A stretch of 34,468 nt of DNA from an uncultured Cytophagales bacterium (lineage in GTDB: Bacteria > Bacteroidota > Bacteroidia > Cytophagales > 172606-1): positions 1 through 34,468 of the forward strand of contig CADCTQ010000369.1 in NCBI GenBank assembly GCA_902805615.1. Reading direction: 5' to 3'. Every line of letters starts with the position of its first letter. Position 1 is the stretch's first letter. Shown piece after piece: positions 22,506 through 30,051 of this stretch. A model generated the notes under the pieces. That model was not told the origin of the DNA. It did no database searches and was given only the letters and a program-made list of their open reading frames with translations. The translations under genes and the position numbers were made by a program.

Positions 22506-23945
22506 TCAGGCAAACCACCGCACCAGCCGGTCAATCATCTGCTGCACTTTGGCATTGTAAGGCGGGTAAATCTGCTTGAGCAGGTTGAACCGCTTGTTCT
22601 GGAAGAGCACCGCCCGTTCGTTGGAAAACGCCAGGAAGCCGTAGTACCCGTGCGACTTGCCGATGCCGCTGTTGTTGACGCCGCCGAACGGCAGGTCGGG
22701 GTTGGCAATGTGCACCAGCGTATCGTTCACGCAGGCCCCGCCCGAAGTGGTGCGGCTCAGCACGTCGTTGATCTTGCCGGCATCCCGGCCGAAGGCATAC
22801 AGGGCCAGGGGCTTGGGCTGCCCGTTGATGAAGGCCACCGCCTCGTCGGCCGTGCGGTAGGGCATTACCGGCAGCACCGGCCCGAAAATTTCTTCCCGCA
22901 TCACCTCCATGCCGGGCGTCACGCCGGTGAGCACCGTGGGCGTGATCAGGTTTTCGGCCGCCACCGACTGGCCGCCGTAGGCAACCTTGGCGCCTTTCTG
23001 CACGGCATCGTCAATGAGGCCTCGCACGCGGCTGAAGTGGCGGCCGTTGACCACGCGGGCCAGGTCGTGGTAGTCCTGCCCGGGCCCTTGGGGGTAAAAG
23101 CGGTCCAGCGTGTCGCGCAGGGCATGGAGGAAGTCGGCCTCGCGGCTGGCGTGCACCAGCACGTAGTCGGGGGCAATGCAGGTCTGCCCGCCGTTGATGA
23201 ACTTGCCCCAGGCGAGCTTTTCGGCCGCATCACGAACGTCGGCGGTCTCGTCCACCACGGCCGGCGACTTGCCGCCCAGTTCGAGGGTCACCGAGGCCAG
23301 GTGTTCGGCGGCGGCCCGCATCACCACCTTGCCGATGGCCGGGCTGCCGGTAAAGAAAATGTGGTCGAACGGCAGTTCGAGCAGGGCTTTGGCAACCGTG
23401 CTGTCGCCTTCCACCACGGCCACTTCTTCCTCGGGAAAGAGTTCATTGACCATCCGCCGGAGCAGGGACGCCGTGTGGGGCGTCACTTCCGAAGGCTTCA
23501 CCACGGCGCAGCAGCCCGCGGCAACCGCCGACACCAGCGGACTCACCACGAGCTGGAACGGGTAGTTCCAGGGGGCCATGATGAGGGCCACGCCCTTGGA
23601 TTCGAAGTGCACCTCCGACCGCGACCCGAACAGCGGGAAGGGGGTTTCCATGCGTTTGGGCTTCATCCACCCGGGCAGGTGCTTGACGGCGTGCTTGATC
23701 TCCTGGTTGGTGGGGGTGATCTCGGTGGTATCCACTTCGGCGGCCGGCTTGCGGAAATCCTGGTGGAGGGCGTCGCGGATGTCCTGCCGGTGCGCGAGAA
23801 TCCACTGGCGGAGCCGTAGCAGCTTTTCCTGCCGTTGCCGCGCGGTGGTCCCGCGTACGACCGGTTGGTGCGCCTGCTGGCGGCTCAGGAGGGTGCGCAG
23901 GTCGGTGCCCGTCGCGGTATTGGGGGAGGCAATCACAGTTTCCAT
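22506..23945 (-). CDS. Aldehyde dehydrogenase (class 3-like)
   Basis: 479 residues of the NAD(P)-dependent aldehyde dehydrogenase superfamily. The catalytic set is present: Asn127 in MAPWNYPF, the general base Glu222 in LELGGKSP, and the nucleophile Cys256 in GGQTCIAPD. The family ending PFGGVNNSGIGKSHGYYGF is also there. The short length and the lack of an N-terminal extension suit the class 3 branch, whose members oxidise medium- to long-chain aliphatic or aromatic aldehydes. A hydrophobic residue run at the C-terminus (LLKQIYPPY) resembles the membrane-associated or acyl-chain type. The ATG at 23945 (METVIASP), preceded by CAGGA, is preferred to the longer open frame. The gene shares a terminator with the YtxH gene; no operon partner. 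Confidence 0.9.
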   Translation of the reverse strand: METVIASPNTATGTDLRTLLSRQQAHQPVVRGTTARQRQEKLLRLRQWILAHRQDIRDALHQDFRKPAAEVDTTEITPTNQEIKHAVKHLPGWMKPKRMETPFPLFGSRSEVHFESKGVALIMAPWNYPFQLVVSPLVSAVAAGCCAVVKPSEVTPHTASLLRRMVNELFPEEEVAVVEGDSTVAKALLELPFDHIFFTGSPAIGKVVMRAAAEHLASVTLELGGKSPAVVDETADVRDAAEKLAWGKFINGGQTCIAPDYVLVHASREADFLHALRDTLDRFYPQGPGQDYHDLARVVNGRHFSRVRGLIDDAVQKGAKVAYGGQSVAAENLITPTVLTGVTPGMEVMREEIFGPVLPVMPYRTADEAVAFINGQPKPLALYAFGRDAGKINDVLSRTTSGGACVNDTLVHIANPDLPFGGVNNSGIGKSHGYYGFLAFSNERAVLFQNKRFNLLKQIYPPYNAKVQQMIDRLVRWFA

Positions 23946-24058
23946 AGTCCTGGAGTGGTTAGGAGTGACCCGCCGCGCCGTTGGCGTACGGGGAGGTCTT
24001 TTCTCCATAACAAAAAGTGAGCGTCAGGGTTTCATGCGGAGGATACGGAGCGTTTTTT

Positions 24059-24661
24059 CAACCGCATCGGGCGCAGAGCACGCAGAGAAAGGAGAGGAGA
24101 GCCGTGCGTGATCCACGGGCTGGCGCGAAGCTGTGCTTCGTGCCGGTTATGTTTCCGCCTTTGGCGGAATGGAGGCATTTTTACAAGGCGAGTCGAGTGT
24201 TTCTTCTCGCATACCAGATGCATTGCCTCCATTGCCTAGGTACGGCCCTTGCCTGGGCAAGCTGGCGCAGGCGTCCGCCTGTGCCTCTCTCTCCCAAGCG
24301 TCCGCTTGCTCTTTACGCGCAAGCACGTGTTCCTGATCCTGATTCCGCAAGGAACATTTCATTACGGCTGGTGAAGCTTTAGTCAATACTGGCAGGGGAA
24401 AGAACGCATGGAACTGGATCGGCACCCGTAAGTGGGATGAGTAAGCCTGGCGGCTGGGAAGCGGACGCTTCCAATGCGGAAGGCACAGGCGGACGCCTGC
24501 GCCAGCTTGCCCAGGCAAGGACATTGAGGTATTGGAAAGAACCTGCCTTCGTTCCGCCGGAGGCGGAAACCATAACCGGCACGAAGCACAGCTTCGCGCC
24601 AGCCCGTGGATCACGCACGGCGCTCCCCTTTCGCTGTGCTCTCTGCGCCCGATGCGGTTCA
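24059..24661. repeat. Composite inverted-repeat element of about 600 bp
   Basis: This fills most of the 742-bp gene-free space 23946-24687. Three perfect inverted blocks nest: 24061-24078 with 24641-24658 (18 bp), 24101-24151 with 24571-24621 (51 bp), and 24247-24286 with 24481-24520 (40 bp). The arms flank a unique centre of about 190 bp. Each arm contains mini-hairpins such as CGAAGCTGTGCTTCG, TTCCGCCTTTGGCGGAA and AGGCGTCCGCCT, and the centre holds related ones at 24295-24308 and 24457-24472. The left arm has about 45 bp more than the right, so the copies have diverged by indels. No transposase gene or long ORF is convincing. It looks like a non-coding hairpin-type mobile or structural element. 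Confidence 0.9.
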
Positions 24662-24687
24662 ATAATTCTCTTCCGTGTCTGGGCGCA

Positions 24688-25461
24688 TCACGAGAAATCT
24701 CCCAAAATTTCCTCCCACCCCAGCGTTGGCGCAATGCGCAGCCAGTATTCCGGCAGGGGGGCCGTGACGGAAACCGACTCACCCGTGAACGGATGCGGAA
24801 AGGCCAGCATCCGGGCGTGCAGCAGCATGTGCGGGCAGGCCAGCGTTTCGGCAAACATCTGGTTGTGGCGCCAGTCGCCGTGCCGCTTGTCGCCGATCAC
24901 GTAGTGGCACAGGTGCGCGAAGTGCTTGCGGATCTGGTGCATGCGCCCCGTAAGCGGCCGGGCCTCCACCAGCGAATACCGGGCCGTGGCGTAACGGCCC
25001 ACCGGGATGGGCAACTCCGCCGTAGCCAGCCGCCGGTACTGGGTTTGGGCCTCCTGGGGCGGCTTGTATTTTTCCTCCCGCAGCGCGTAATCCACCAGCC
25101 CCGCCTCCGGCACGTAACCCCGCAGCACGGCCAGGTACGCCTTGTCTGCCCGCGTCTCCCCGAAGACCACGCCCAGCCGCTGGGCCGCTTCTTTGTGCAG
25201 GGCAAACAGCAGTACCCCCGACGTACCCCGGTCGAGGCGGTGGAGCGGGTACACCCACTGGCCCAACTGGTCGCGCAGGATTTGCATGGCAAAGGCCCGG
25301 TCCTCTTCGGCAATGCGGGTCCGGTGCACCAGCAGGCCGCCCGGCTTGTTGACGGCCACGAAGTGTTCGTCGCGGAATAAAATCGGTAGTTCCAAGGAAA
25401 AGAGCGGGTAGGTGAATCCGGAAGGCACCCGGTTGCTTCCGTAAAGAGTACGGCACGGCAC
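24688..25461 (-). CDS. RluA-family pseudouridine synthase (TruC-like)
   Basis: About 257 residues. The catalytic aspartate (Asp77) is in YPLHRLDRGTSG, and the family motifs VAVNKPGGLLVHR and PLTGRMHQIRKHFAHL are present. The VNKPGG..VHR version and the GDKRHGD box match TruC, which makes pseudouridine 65 in tRNA. RluA-type substrates cannot be excluded. There is no S4 RNA-binding domain, as expected for TruC. The start is uncertain: the frame opens with a GTG at 25461, but homologous proteins begin near the LELPILFRDEHF stretch, where a TTG (25395) or a GTG upstream could be used; no ATG is available. A terminator lies between it and the lipoprotein gene upstream, so it is probably a separate unit. 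Confidence 0.9.
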   Translation of the reverse strand: MPCRTLYGSNRVPSGFTYPLFSLELPILFRDEHFVAVNKPGGLLVHRTRIAEEDRAFAMQILRDQLGQWVYPLHRLDRGTSGVLLFALHKEAAQRLGVVFGETRADKAYLAVLRGYVPEAGLVDYALREEKYKPPQEAQTQYRRLATAELPIPVGRYATARYSLVEARPLTGRMHQIRKHFAHLCHYVIGDKRHGDWRHNQMFAETLACPHMLLHARMLAFPHPFTGESVSVTAPLPEYWLRIAPTLGWEEILGDFS

Positions 25462-25480
25462 GAAAGGTTCCGCGTGGTTC

Positions 25481-25523
25481 TCAAACGAAAAGCCCGCGCC
25501 TTCCCGGGGAAAACGCAGGCTTT
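25481..25523 (-). terminator. Terminator of the receptor/lipoprotein operon
   Basis: CGCAGGCTTT (25514-25523) and AAAGCCCGCG (25489-25498) form a 10-bp stem with one wobble pair. On the minus strand the stem is followed by TTCGTTTGAG. It lies 16 bp after the lipoprotein stop codon. Confidence 0.6.
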
Positions 25524-25539
25524 ACGGGTTGCCGCCTTT

Positions 25540-26109
25540 CTAGCGGACCGTGACCGAGAACGGGGGCGTGGTCTCGATGTCGGTTTCGCCGCCGGCATTG
25601 GTGGGGTCTCCTGCTGCTACGCCAGTGGCCGTTTTGTTGGGCTCGTGCCGCAGAATCACGGTCAGCGTGCCGCTGCCGGCGGCAGGCGTGGTCACCGTGT
25701 TGACCAGGCCAATCGGACGGTTGTTGGCATCCTGGTCGTTGTAGGCAATCGTCATGCCCGTAAGGGTCGTGCGGAAAAAGAGCTGGTGTTCTTCGGCTTC
25801 CTCCTCTACTTCCTCGGTGATGTTCTCGGACGGCGACTTGCTGTCGTCCGACAAGGCCACCTCCATGGTGTACGTCGTGTTGGGGGACAGGGTGATCGGG
25901 CTGACCGTGGGGGAATTGCCGCCGTCGCCGTCCCGGTCCTGCCAGGTGGCAACCACCTCGGAGCCAGTGTTGCCCGTGGGCGTAAAAGTGAGCCGTACAG
26001 TGGTGATGAGTTCTTCCTGGTTCTCGATCTCGGGATCGTCGTCGTTGCACGCAGACAGGAGGGCCAGGCCGGCCAGGAGGACGCAGGGAAAACGGAATAA
26101 CTTGTTCAT
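25540..26109 (-). CDS. Surface-type lipoprotein encoded with the TonB-dependent receptor
   Basis: 189 residues. A signal peptide ends in the lipobox LLSAC with Cys21, followed at once by NDDDPEIE. In Bacteroidota such acidic residues right after the lipidated cysteine mark export to the cell surface. The mature part is mostly beta-strand (ITTVRLTFTPTGN, QDRDGDGGNS), contains an acidic helix (EEVEEEAEEHQ), and has no recognised catalytic motif. Similar small lipoproteins with the ELITTVxLTFTP and DxDGDGGN patterns occur beside metal-type receptors in other Bacteroidota. The gene starts 59 bp after the receptor stop on the same strand, so it belongs to its transcript. It may bind the receptor or its ligand at the surface; that is inference. 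The acidic DRDGDGG loop could bind a cation. Confidence 0.82.
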   Translation of the reverse strand: MNKLFRFPCVLLAGLALLSACNDDDPEIENQEELITTVRLTFTPTGNTGSEVVATWQDRDGDGGNSPTVSPITLSPNTTYTMEVALSDDSKSPSENITEEVEEEAEEHQLFFRTTLTGMTIAYNDQDANNRPIGLVNTVTTPAAGSGTLTVILRHEPNKTATGVAAGDPTNAGGETDIETTPPFSVTVR

Positions 26110-26168
26110 AGCGATTTTGATGGTTAAGGGTTTGGGGAATGGTAATTGGTTTGAAGGGTTGTGTTTGC

Positions 26169-28493
26169 TCAGAGGGTTTTGCCGAATTCGTACTTGAGGC
26201 GGAGCGTCACGTTGCGGCCCGGGTCGTCGGCGTAGTACCGTAGCCGGTTGAGGTAATCGCGGTACGTGGTGTCGAGGGCATTGCTCACGTTGAGGCCCAG
26301 CGTAAAGGGGTGGCCGGCCAGCGGCACGGTAAAGCCGGCCTCCGCGTTCACCAGCATGTAGGAGCCCGGGGCGAGGGCGTAGTCAATGCCTTCGGGCACG
26401 CGGTTCTGGCGGCGTACGTTGGTGGTGCCCAGCGTCAGGAAGGCGTTGCTGAGCCTGCCCAGCTTTTCCCACCGGTACGTCAGGCTGTTTTCAAACCGGT
26501 CCGAGGGCATGAAGATCAGGAAGTCGTTGCGCCGCAGGTCGCGGGCCCGCACCAGCGAAGCCTTCGAGCGGAACGTAAGCCCGCCGTTGAGCTGGTAGGC
26601 CAGCGAGGCGTCGGCCCCAGCCAGCCGGGCGTCGGTCTGGGTGTAGCGGAACACCGGGAACGCGCCGCGGATCGTGAGCCGCGGTTCGGCCTGGGGTTCC
26701 AGGTAGATGTAGTCGGCAATGCGGTTGAAGTACAGGGTGCCTTCGAAGCTCAGCCGCCCGCCGGTATAGTTCACCGTGTTGATCCACTTCACCGACTTCT
26801 CGGTGCGGAGCGAGTCGTTGCCTTCTTCAATGGCCCCCAGGCCGTGGTGCAGCCCCTGGCTGTAGAGTTCGCTCACGTTGGGGGGCCGCCAGGCAGTGCC
26901 CACGTTGGACTTGAAGGTCCACTGCGGGTTGAGGTAGAAGATGGCGCCGGCCGTGGCCGACACGTTGCGGAAGTGAAAGTCGGGTTTTACCAGGGCGTGG
27001 ACTTCGTTGAACCGCTGCACTTGCAGGTACCGGTAGTCGTACCGGGCGCCGCCCTCCAGGGCCCACTTGCCCTTCGTCCATTTCTCGGTCACAAAGGCGC
27101 CCGCCGCGTACGTGTTGTAGTTGGGAATCAGCGGCGTTACGCCCGTACCGGGAACGTTGTTGTTGTCCTGGTAGAGCAGGTTGATGCCGGCGCTGCCCGA
27201 AAAGGGACCCTTCGGCGGGTGTTCGAGCACGGCGTCGAGGGTGTGCGTGAAGAGTTGCAGGTCGAGGGCGGGTTTTTCGGAACGGCCGCCCCGGCGAATG
27301 TCGAATTCCTGCCGGGCGTTGCGCTGCCCGCCGTACTGCACCGACAGGGTGCCCAGCCGGGGCAGGGCCGCAAAGCCGCTTACTTTCACCAGGCTATGGG
27401 CCGTGTTCTGCCGGGGGTTGGCAATGTCGTACGTAAAGTCGCGGATGTACCAGGGCTCCGGGCTGGCCAGGGCCCTTTGCAAGTCGGAGAGGTTGCCCAC
27501 GTGGGCGCTGCGCAGAATGCCCACGTTGGTGTGGAAGTGGCTCACGAATGCTTCCAGGCCGTACTTGTCCTTGCGGTAGCCCAGGGCAGCCGAAAAGCTC
27601 TCTTCGGCCACCCCCGTGTTGGAGAGCACGTAATCCGGGGCGTGGGCGTCGCCGGCCCGCTTGACGGTGCCCTGCAGCCGCCAGCCCAGGCCGTCGAGGC
27701 GACGGGAGCCGCCCTCGGCCTGTCCCGAAGCGATGCCGCCCCGGCCGTTGGTGTACCCCACCAGGTTTACTTCTCCCCGCGTCCCCGGGTGCCGGGGCAG
27801 CGGCGCCGGTTCCACCACGATCACGCCGCCAATGGCGTCGGCGCCGTACCGGACGCTGGCGGCGCCCTTGACCACTGTCAGGTGCCGGGCAATGAACGGG
27901 TCAATTTCGGGGGCGTGTTCGGCGCCCCACTGCTGGCCCTCCTGGCGGATGCCGTTGTTGAGGATGAGGATGCGGTTGCCGTGCAGGCCGTGGATCACGG
28001 GTTTCGAAATGGCCGGCCCGGTCTGGATGGAGTTGACGCCCGGCAGCGTTTTGAGCGATTCGCCCAGCGTCATGCCGCGGGTCCTTTCGAGGTCCATGGC
28101 CTTTAGTTCGGAGGTAGCCTGCGAGGCGAGGGGCTGGTCTTTTTCGCCGGCCACCACCACGGCGTTCAGTTGGATGTCGGCTTCGGCCAGTTGGAAGTTG
28201 CACTGCACGAACCCCTCGTGCACGTGGATGCGGATGGTATCGGCGTGGTAGCCCAGGTGCTGGCAGATGAGGGTATAGTCGCCGGCGCACAGGTTGGAGA
28301 TCACGTACTTGCCGGTGCTGTCGGCCACGACGCCGCGGCCCAACTCGGGAATGAACACGGTGGCCCCCAGCACGGGCGTATGCACCGAACCCTGTTCCCG
28401 GATGGCGCCCCGCACGGCGTAATGGCAATCCAGCCGCGCCTGGGCGTAGCCTTCCAGGGCGGGCAATGCCCACAGCAGCCAGATCAATTTCAC
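26169..28493 (-). CDS. TonB-dependent outer-membrane receptor, ZnuD-like
   Basis: About 774 residues. In order: signal peptide (1-19), a carboxypeptidase-D-like regulatory domain (about 25-105; VLGATVFIPELGRGVVADSTG), a plug (about 115-225) and a 22-strand-type barrel ending in LKYEFGKTL. The plug motif IHGLHGNRILILNNGIRQEGQQWGAEHAPEIDPF is shared with receptors of the ZnuD/zinc-type and related groups in Bacteroidota. The ligand is therefore probably a metal or metal complex, but copper or iron cannot be excluded. The start is the GTG at 28493, which follows a good Shine-Dalgarno-like AGGAAAGG and gives a compact signal peptide. A TTG at 28517 is the other candidate. The promoter at 28537-28568 contains two operator-like dyads. 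No TonB box is obvious by eye. Confidence 0.92.
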   Translation of the reverse strand: MKLIWLLWALPALEGYAQARLDCHYAVRGAIREQGSVHTPVLGATVFIPELGRGVVADSTGKYVISNLCAGDYTLICQHLGYHADTIRIHVHEGFVQCNFQLAEADIQLNAVVVAGEKDQPLASQATSELKAMDLERTRGMTLGESLKTLPGVNSIQTGPAISKPVIHGLHGNRILILNNGIRQEGQQWGAEHAPEIDPFIARHLTVVKGAASVRYGADAIGGVIVVEPAPLPRHPGTRGEVNLVGYTNGRGGIASGQAEGGSRRLDGLGWRLQGTVKRAGDAHAPDYVLSNTGVAEESFSAALGYRKDKYGLEAFVSHFHTNVGILRSAHVGNLSDLQRALASPEPWYIRDFTYDIANPRQNTAHSLVKVSGFAALPRLGTLSVQYGGQRNARQEFDIRRGGRSEKPALDLQLFTHTLDAVLEHPPKGPFSGSAGINLLYQDNNNVPGTGVTPLIPNYNTYAAGAFVTEKWTKGKWALEGGARYDYRYLQVQRFNEVHALVKPDFHFRNVSATAGAIFYLNPQWTFKSNVGTAWRPPNVSELYSQGLHHGLGAIEEGNDSLRTEKSVKWINTVNYTGGRLSFEGTLYFNRIADYIYLEPQAEPRLTIRGAFPVFRYTQTDARLAGADASLAYQLNGGLTFRSKASLVRARDLRRNDFLIFMPSDRFENSLTYRWEKLGRLSNAFLTLGTTNVRRQNRVPEGIDYALAPGSYMLVNAEAGFTVPLAGHPFTLGLNVSNALDTTYRDYLNRLRYYADDPGRNVTLRLKYEFGKTL

Positions 28494-28536
28494 GATGTAA
28501 ACGCCTTTCCTTTTCAACGGCCTGGGTGGTATGCTG

Positions 28537-28568
28537 CAAAATTATCCCAAATGCAATGATGTTGCAAA
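28537..28568 (-). promoter_or_regulatory. Promoter of the receptor/lipoprotein operon
   Basis: On the minus strand TAATTTTG (28537-28544) is a perfect -7 element, and TTTG (28565-28568) lies 20 bp upstream at the -33 position. Transcription should start near 28530, some 10-40 bases before the possible start codons. Confidence 0.7.
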
Positions 28569-28589
28569 TAGAAATGCAATATTGTTGCG
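28552..28589. promoter_or_regulatory. Two tandem Fur-family-type dyads
   Basis: TGCAATGATGTTGCA (28552-28566) and TGCAATATTGTTGCG (28575-28589) are near-identical 7-1-7 inverted repeats whose half-sites are of the TGCAAT type, 23 bp apart centre to centre. The first lies between the -33 and -7 elements, and the second just upstream. This spacing is that of Fur/Zur-like operators. The regulator is not identified. Confidence 0.6.
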
Positions 28590-28595
28590 GAAAGA

Positions 28596-28682
28596 AGGGG
28601 GGATTAGGGTATTATGGGAATGAGGTATTAGGGGATCGGGGCGTTTACTTGTCTCGCATTCCCCCAATACCCTAATCTCCTA
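28596..28682. repeat. Inverted repeat of GGTATTAGGG-type words
   Basis: The arms (about 28598-28622 and 28656-28682) are complementary except for about three bases. Each is built of ATTAGGGTATT- or AATACCCTAAT-type words, and further GGTATTAGGG and CCCAATACCC words continue beyond the arms. It lies in the divergent spacer between the receptor and the M28 peptidase, close to both promoters. Confidence 0.75.
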
Positions 28683-28713
28683 ATACCCCAATACCCAATA
28701 CTCGCTTCTTCCC

Positions 28714-28721
28714 TATCTTTG
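28714..28721 (+). promoter_or_regulatory. -7 element of the M28 peptidase gene
   Basis: TATCTTTG is a perfect TAnnTTTG, and the ATG at 28726 follows after only four bases. The transcript would therefore start at or very near the start codon. No clear -33 TTTG is seen. Confidence 0.5.
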
Positions 28722-28725
28722 ACCC

Positions 28726-30015
28726 ATGACACGAAACGGAATGCTTGGGCCGCTGGGCTGGCTGGCCCTGTTTTTTGCCCTTCCGCTGGGCGTGGCCGGG
28801 CAGGACCTCGACCGGGCCCGGGCCACCATCGGTACGCTGACTTCCCCGGGTTTTCACGGCCGCGGTTACGTGAACGGGGGCGACCGGGTTGCGGCGCAGT
28901 TTCTCGAAGGGCAGTTCCGCGAAATGGGCCTGCGGGCCTTCGACAGTGCGTACGTGCAGCCTTTTCCGCTCGACATCAACACGTTTCCCGGCCGGGTTTC
29001 CCTCAAAATTGACAAAAAGAAGCTGGTGCCCGGCCAGGACTACCTGGTGAACCCGGTGTCGCAAAAGGGCCGGGGCCGGGGCCGGATTGTTTTCCTGGAT
29101 ACGCTGATCTTTACGCAGGAGGCGGCCCGGCAGCGTTTCCTCAGGAACGACTTCCGGCGCAACGTGGTGGTGTACGAATCGCGGCACTACGCCAACCTGA
29201 CGGAGCTGTCGCCCGAATACCTCAACAAGATGCACGAGGCCCGGGCCCTCATCGAACTGCACCCGGCCAAGCTGACCATGAGCCTCTCGCCGGCGCAGGT
29301 AAGCCACCCGGCTTTCGAAATGGTGAAGAAGGACTTGCCCGCGGGGGCGAAAAAAGCCGCCTACCGGGTAGACGCCAAACTGGTGAAGGGCTACCCATCG
29401 CAGAACGTGGTGGGGTACGTGCCCGGCAAAAAGTATCCCGATGAGTTCGTCGTGATCTCGGCGCACTACGACCACCTGGGCCGCATGGGCAAGGACACGT
29501 ACTTTCCGGGGGCCAACGACAACGCCAGCGGCACCACGCTGATGCTCGAACTGGCCCGCCACTACGCCCGGCCCGAAAACCAGCCCGACTACTCGGTGGC
29601 CTTCATGGCCTTCGGCGCCGAGGAGGTCGGCCTGATCGGTTCGCGGTACTACACCGAGCACCCGCTGTTTCCACTCGACCAGATCAAGTTCATGATCAAC
29701 CTGGACCTGCTGGGCACCGGCGAAGAAGGCATGATGGTAGTGAACGGCACGCGGCTGCCCGGGGCGTTTGACCGGCTCACGCAGATCAATACCGGGAAAA
29801 ACTACCTGCCCAAGCTCCAGAAGCGGGACAATGCGCCCAACTCGGACCATTACTTTTTTACCCGCCGGGGCGTCAAGGCGGTGTTCATCTACCTGATGGG
29901 CGGCCCCAAGTTCTACCACGACGTGTACGACCGGGCCGAAACGCTGCCCCTGACCAAGTTCAAGGAGTCGTTCGGGTTGATACGGGACTTCGTGGCGGCG
30001 GGGGAGTGGGAGTAG
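28726..30015 (+). CDS. Secreted M28 family metallopeptidase
   Basis: 429 residues with a signal peptide (1-25, ending VAG). A prodomain/PA-like N-terminal part runs to about 225; the zinc aminopeptidase domain follows. Metal ligands and catalytic residues are readable: His247 and Asp249 in SAHYDHLG, Asp265 in GANDNASG, Glu299 and Glu300 in FGAEEVGLIGS, Asp327 in INLDLLG, and His398 in KFYHDVYD. Members cleave N-terminal residues or dipeptides in the periplasm or outside; the specificity here is unknown. No C-terminal sorting domain is present. The start ATG directly follows a promoter element. It ends 36 bp from a convergent gene. Confidence 0.92.
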   Translation: MTRNGMLGPLGWLALFFALPLGVAGQDLDRARATIGTLTSPGFHGRGYVNGGDRVAAQFLEGQFREMGLRAFDSAYVQPFPLDINTFPGRVSLKIDKKKLVPGQDYLVNPVSQKGRGRGRIVFLDTLIFTQEAARQRFLRNDFRRNVVVYESRHYANLTELSPEYLNKMHEARALIELHPAKLTMSLSPAQVSHPAFEMVKKDLPAGAKKAAYRVDAKLVKGYPSQNVVGYVPGKKYPDEFVVISAHYDHLGRMGKDTYFPGANDNASGTTLMLELARHYARPENQPDYSVAFMAFGAEEVGLIGSRYYTEHPLFPLDQIKFMINLDLLGTGEEGMMVVNGTRLPGAFDRLTQINTGKNYLPKLQKRDNAPNSDHYFFTRRGVKAVFIYLMGGPKFYHDVYDRAETLPLTKFKESFGLIRDFVAAGEWE

Positions 30016-30051
30016 CGTTTTTAGTGCCAGCCCCGGCGATTGCCATTCACA

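Noticed and set aside
24147-24854. A 235-codon minus-strand frame across the composite repeat
   Set aside because: It runs through both repeat arms and into the TruC-like gene in another frame; its residues mirror the repeat words.
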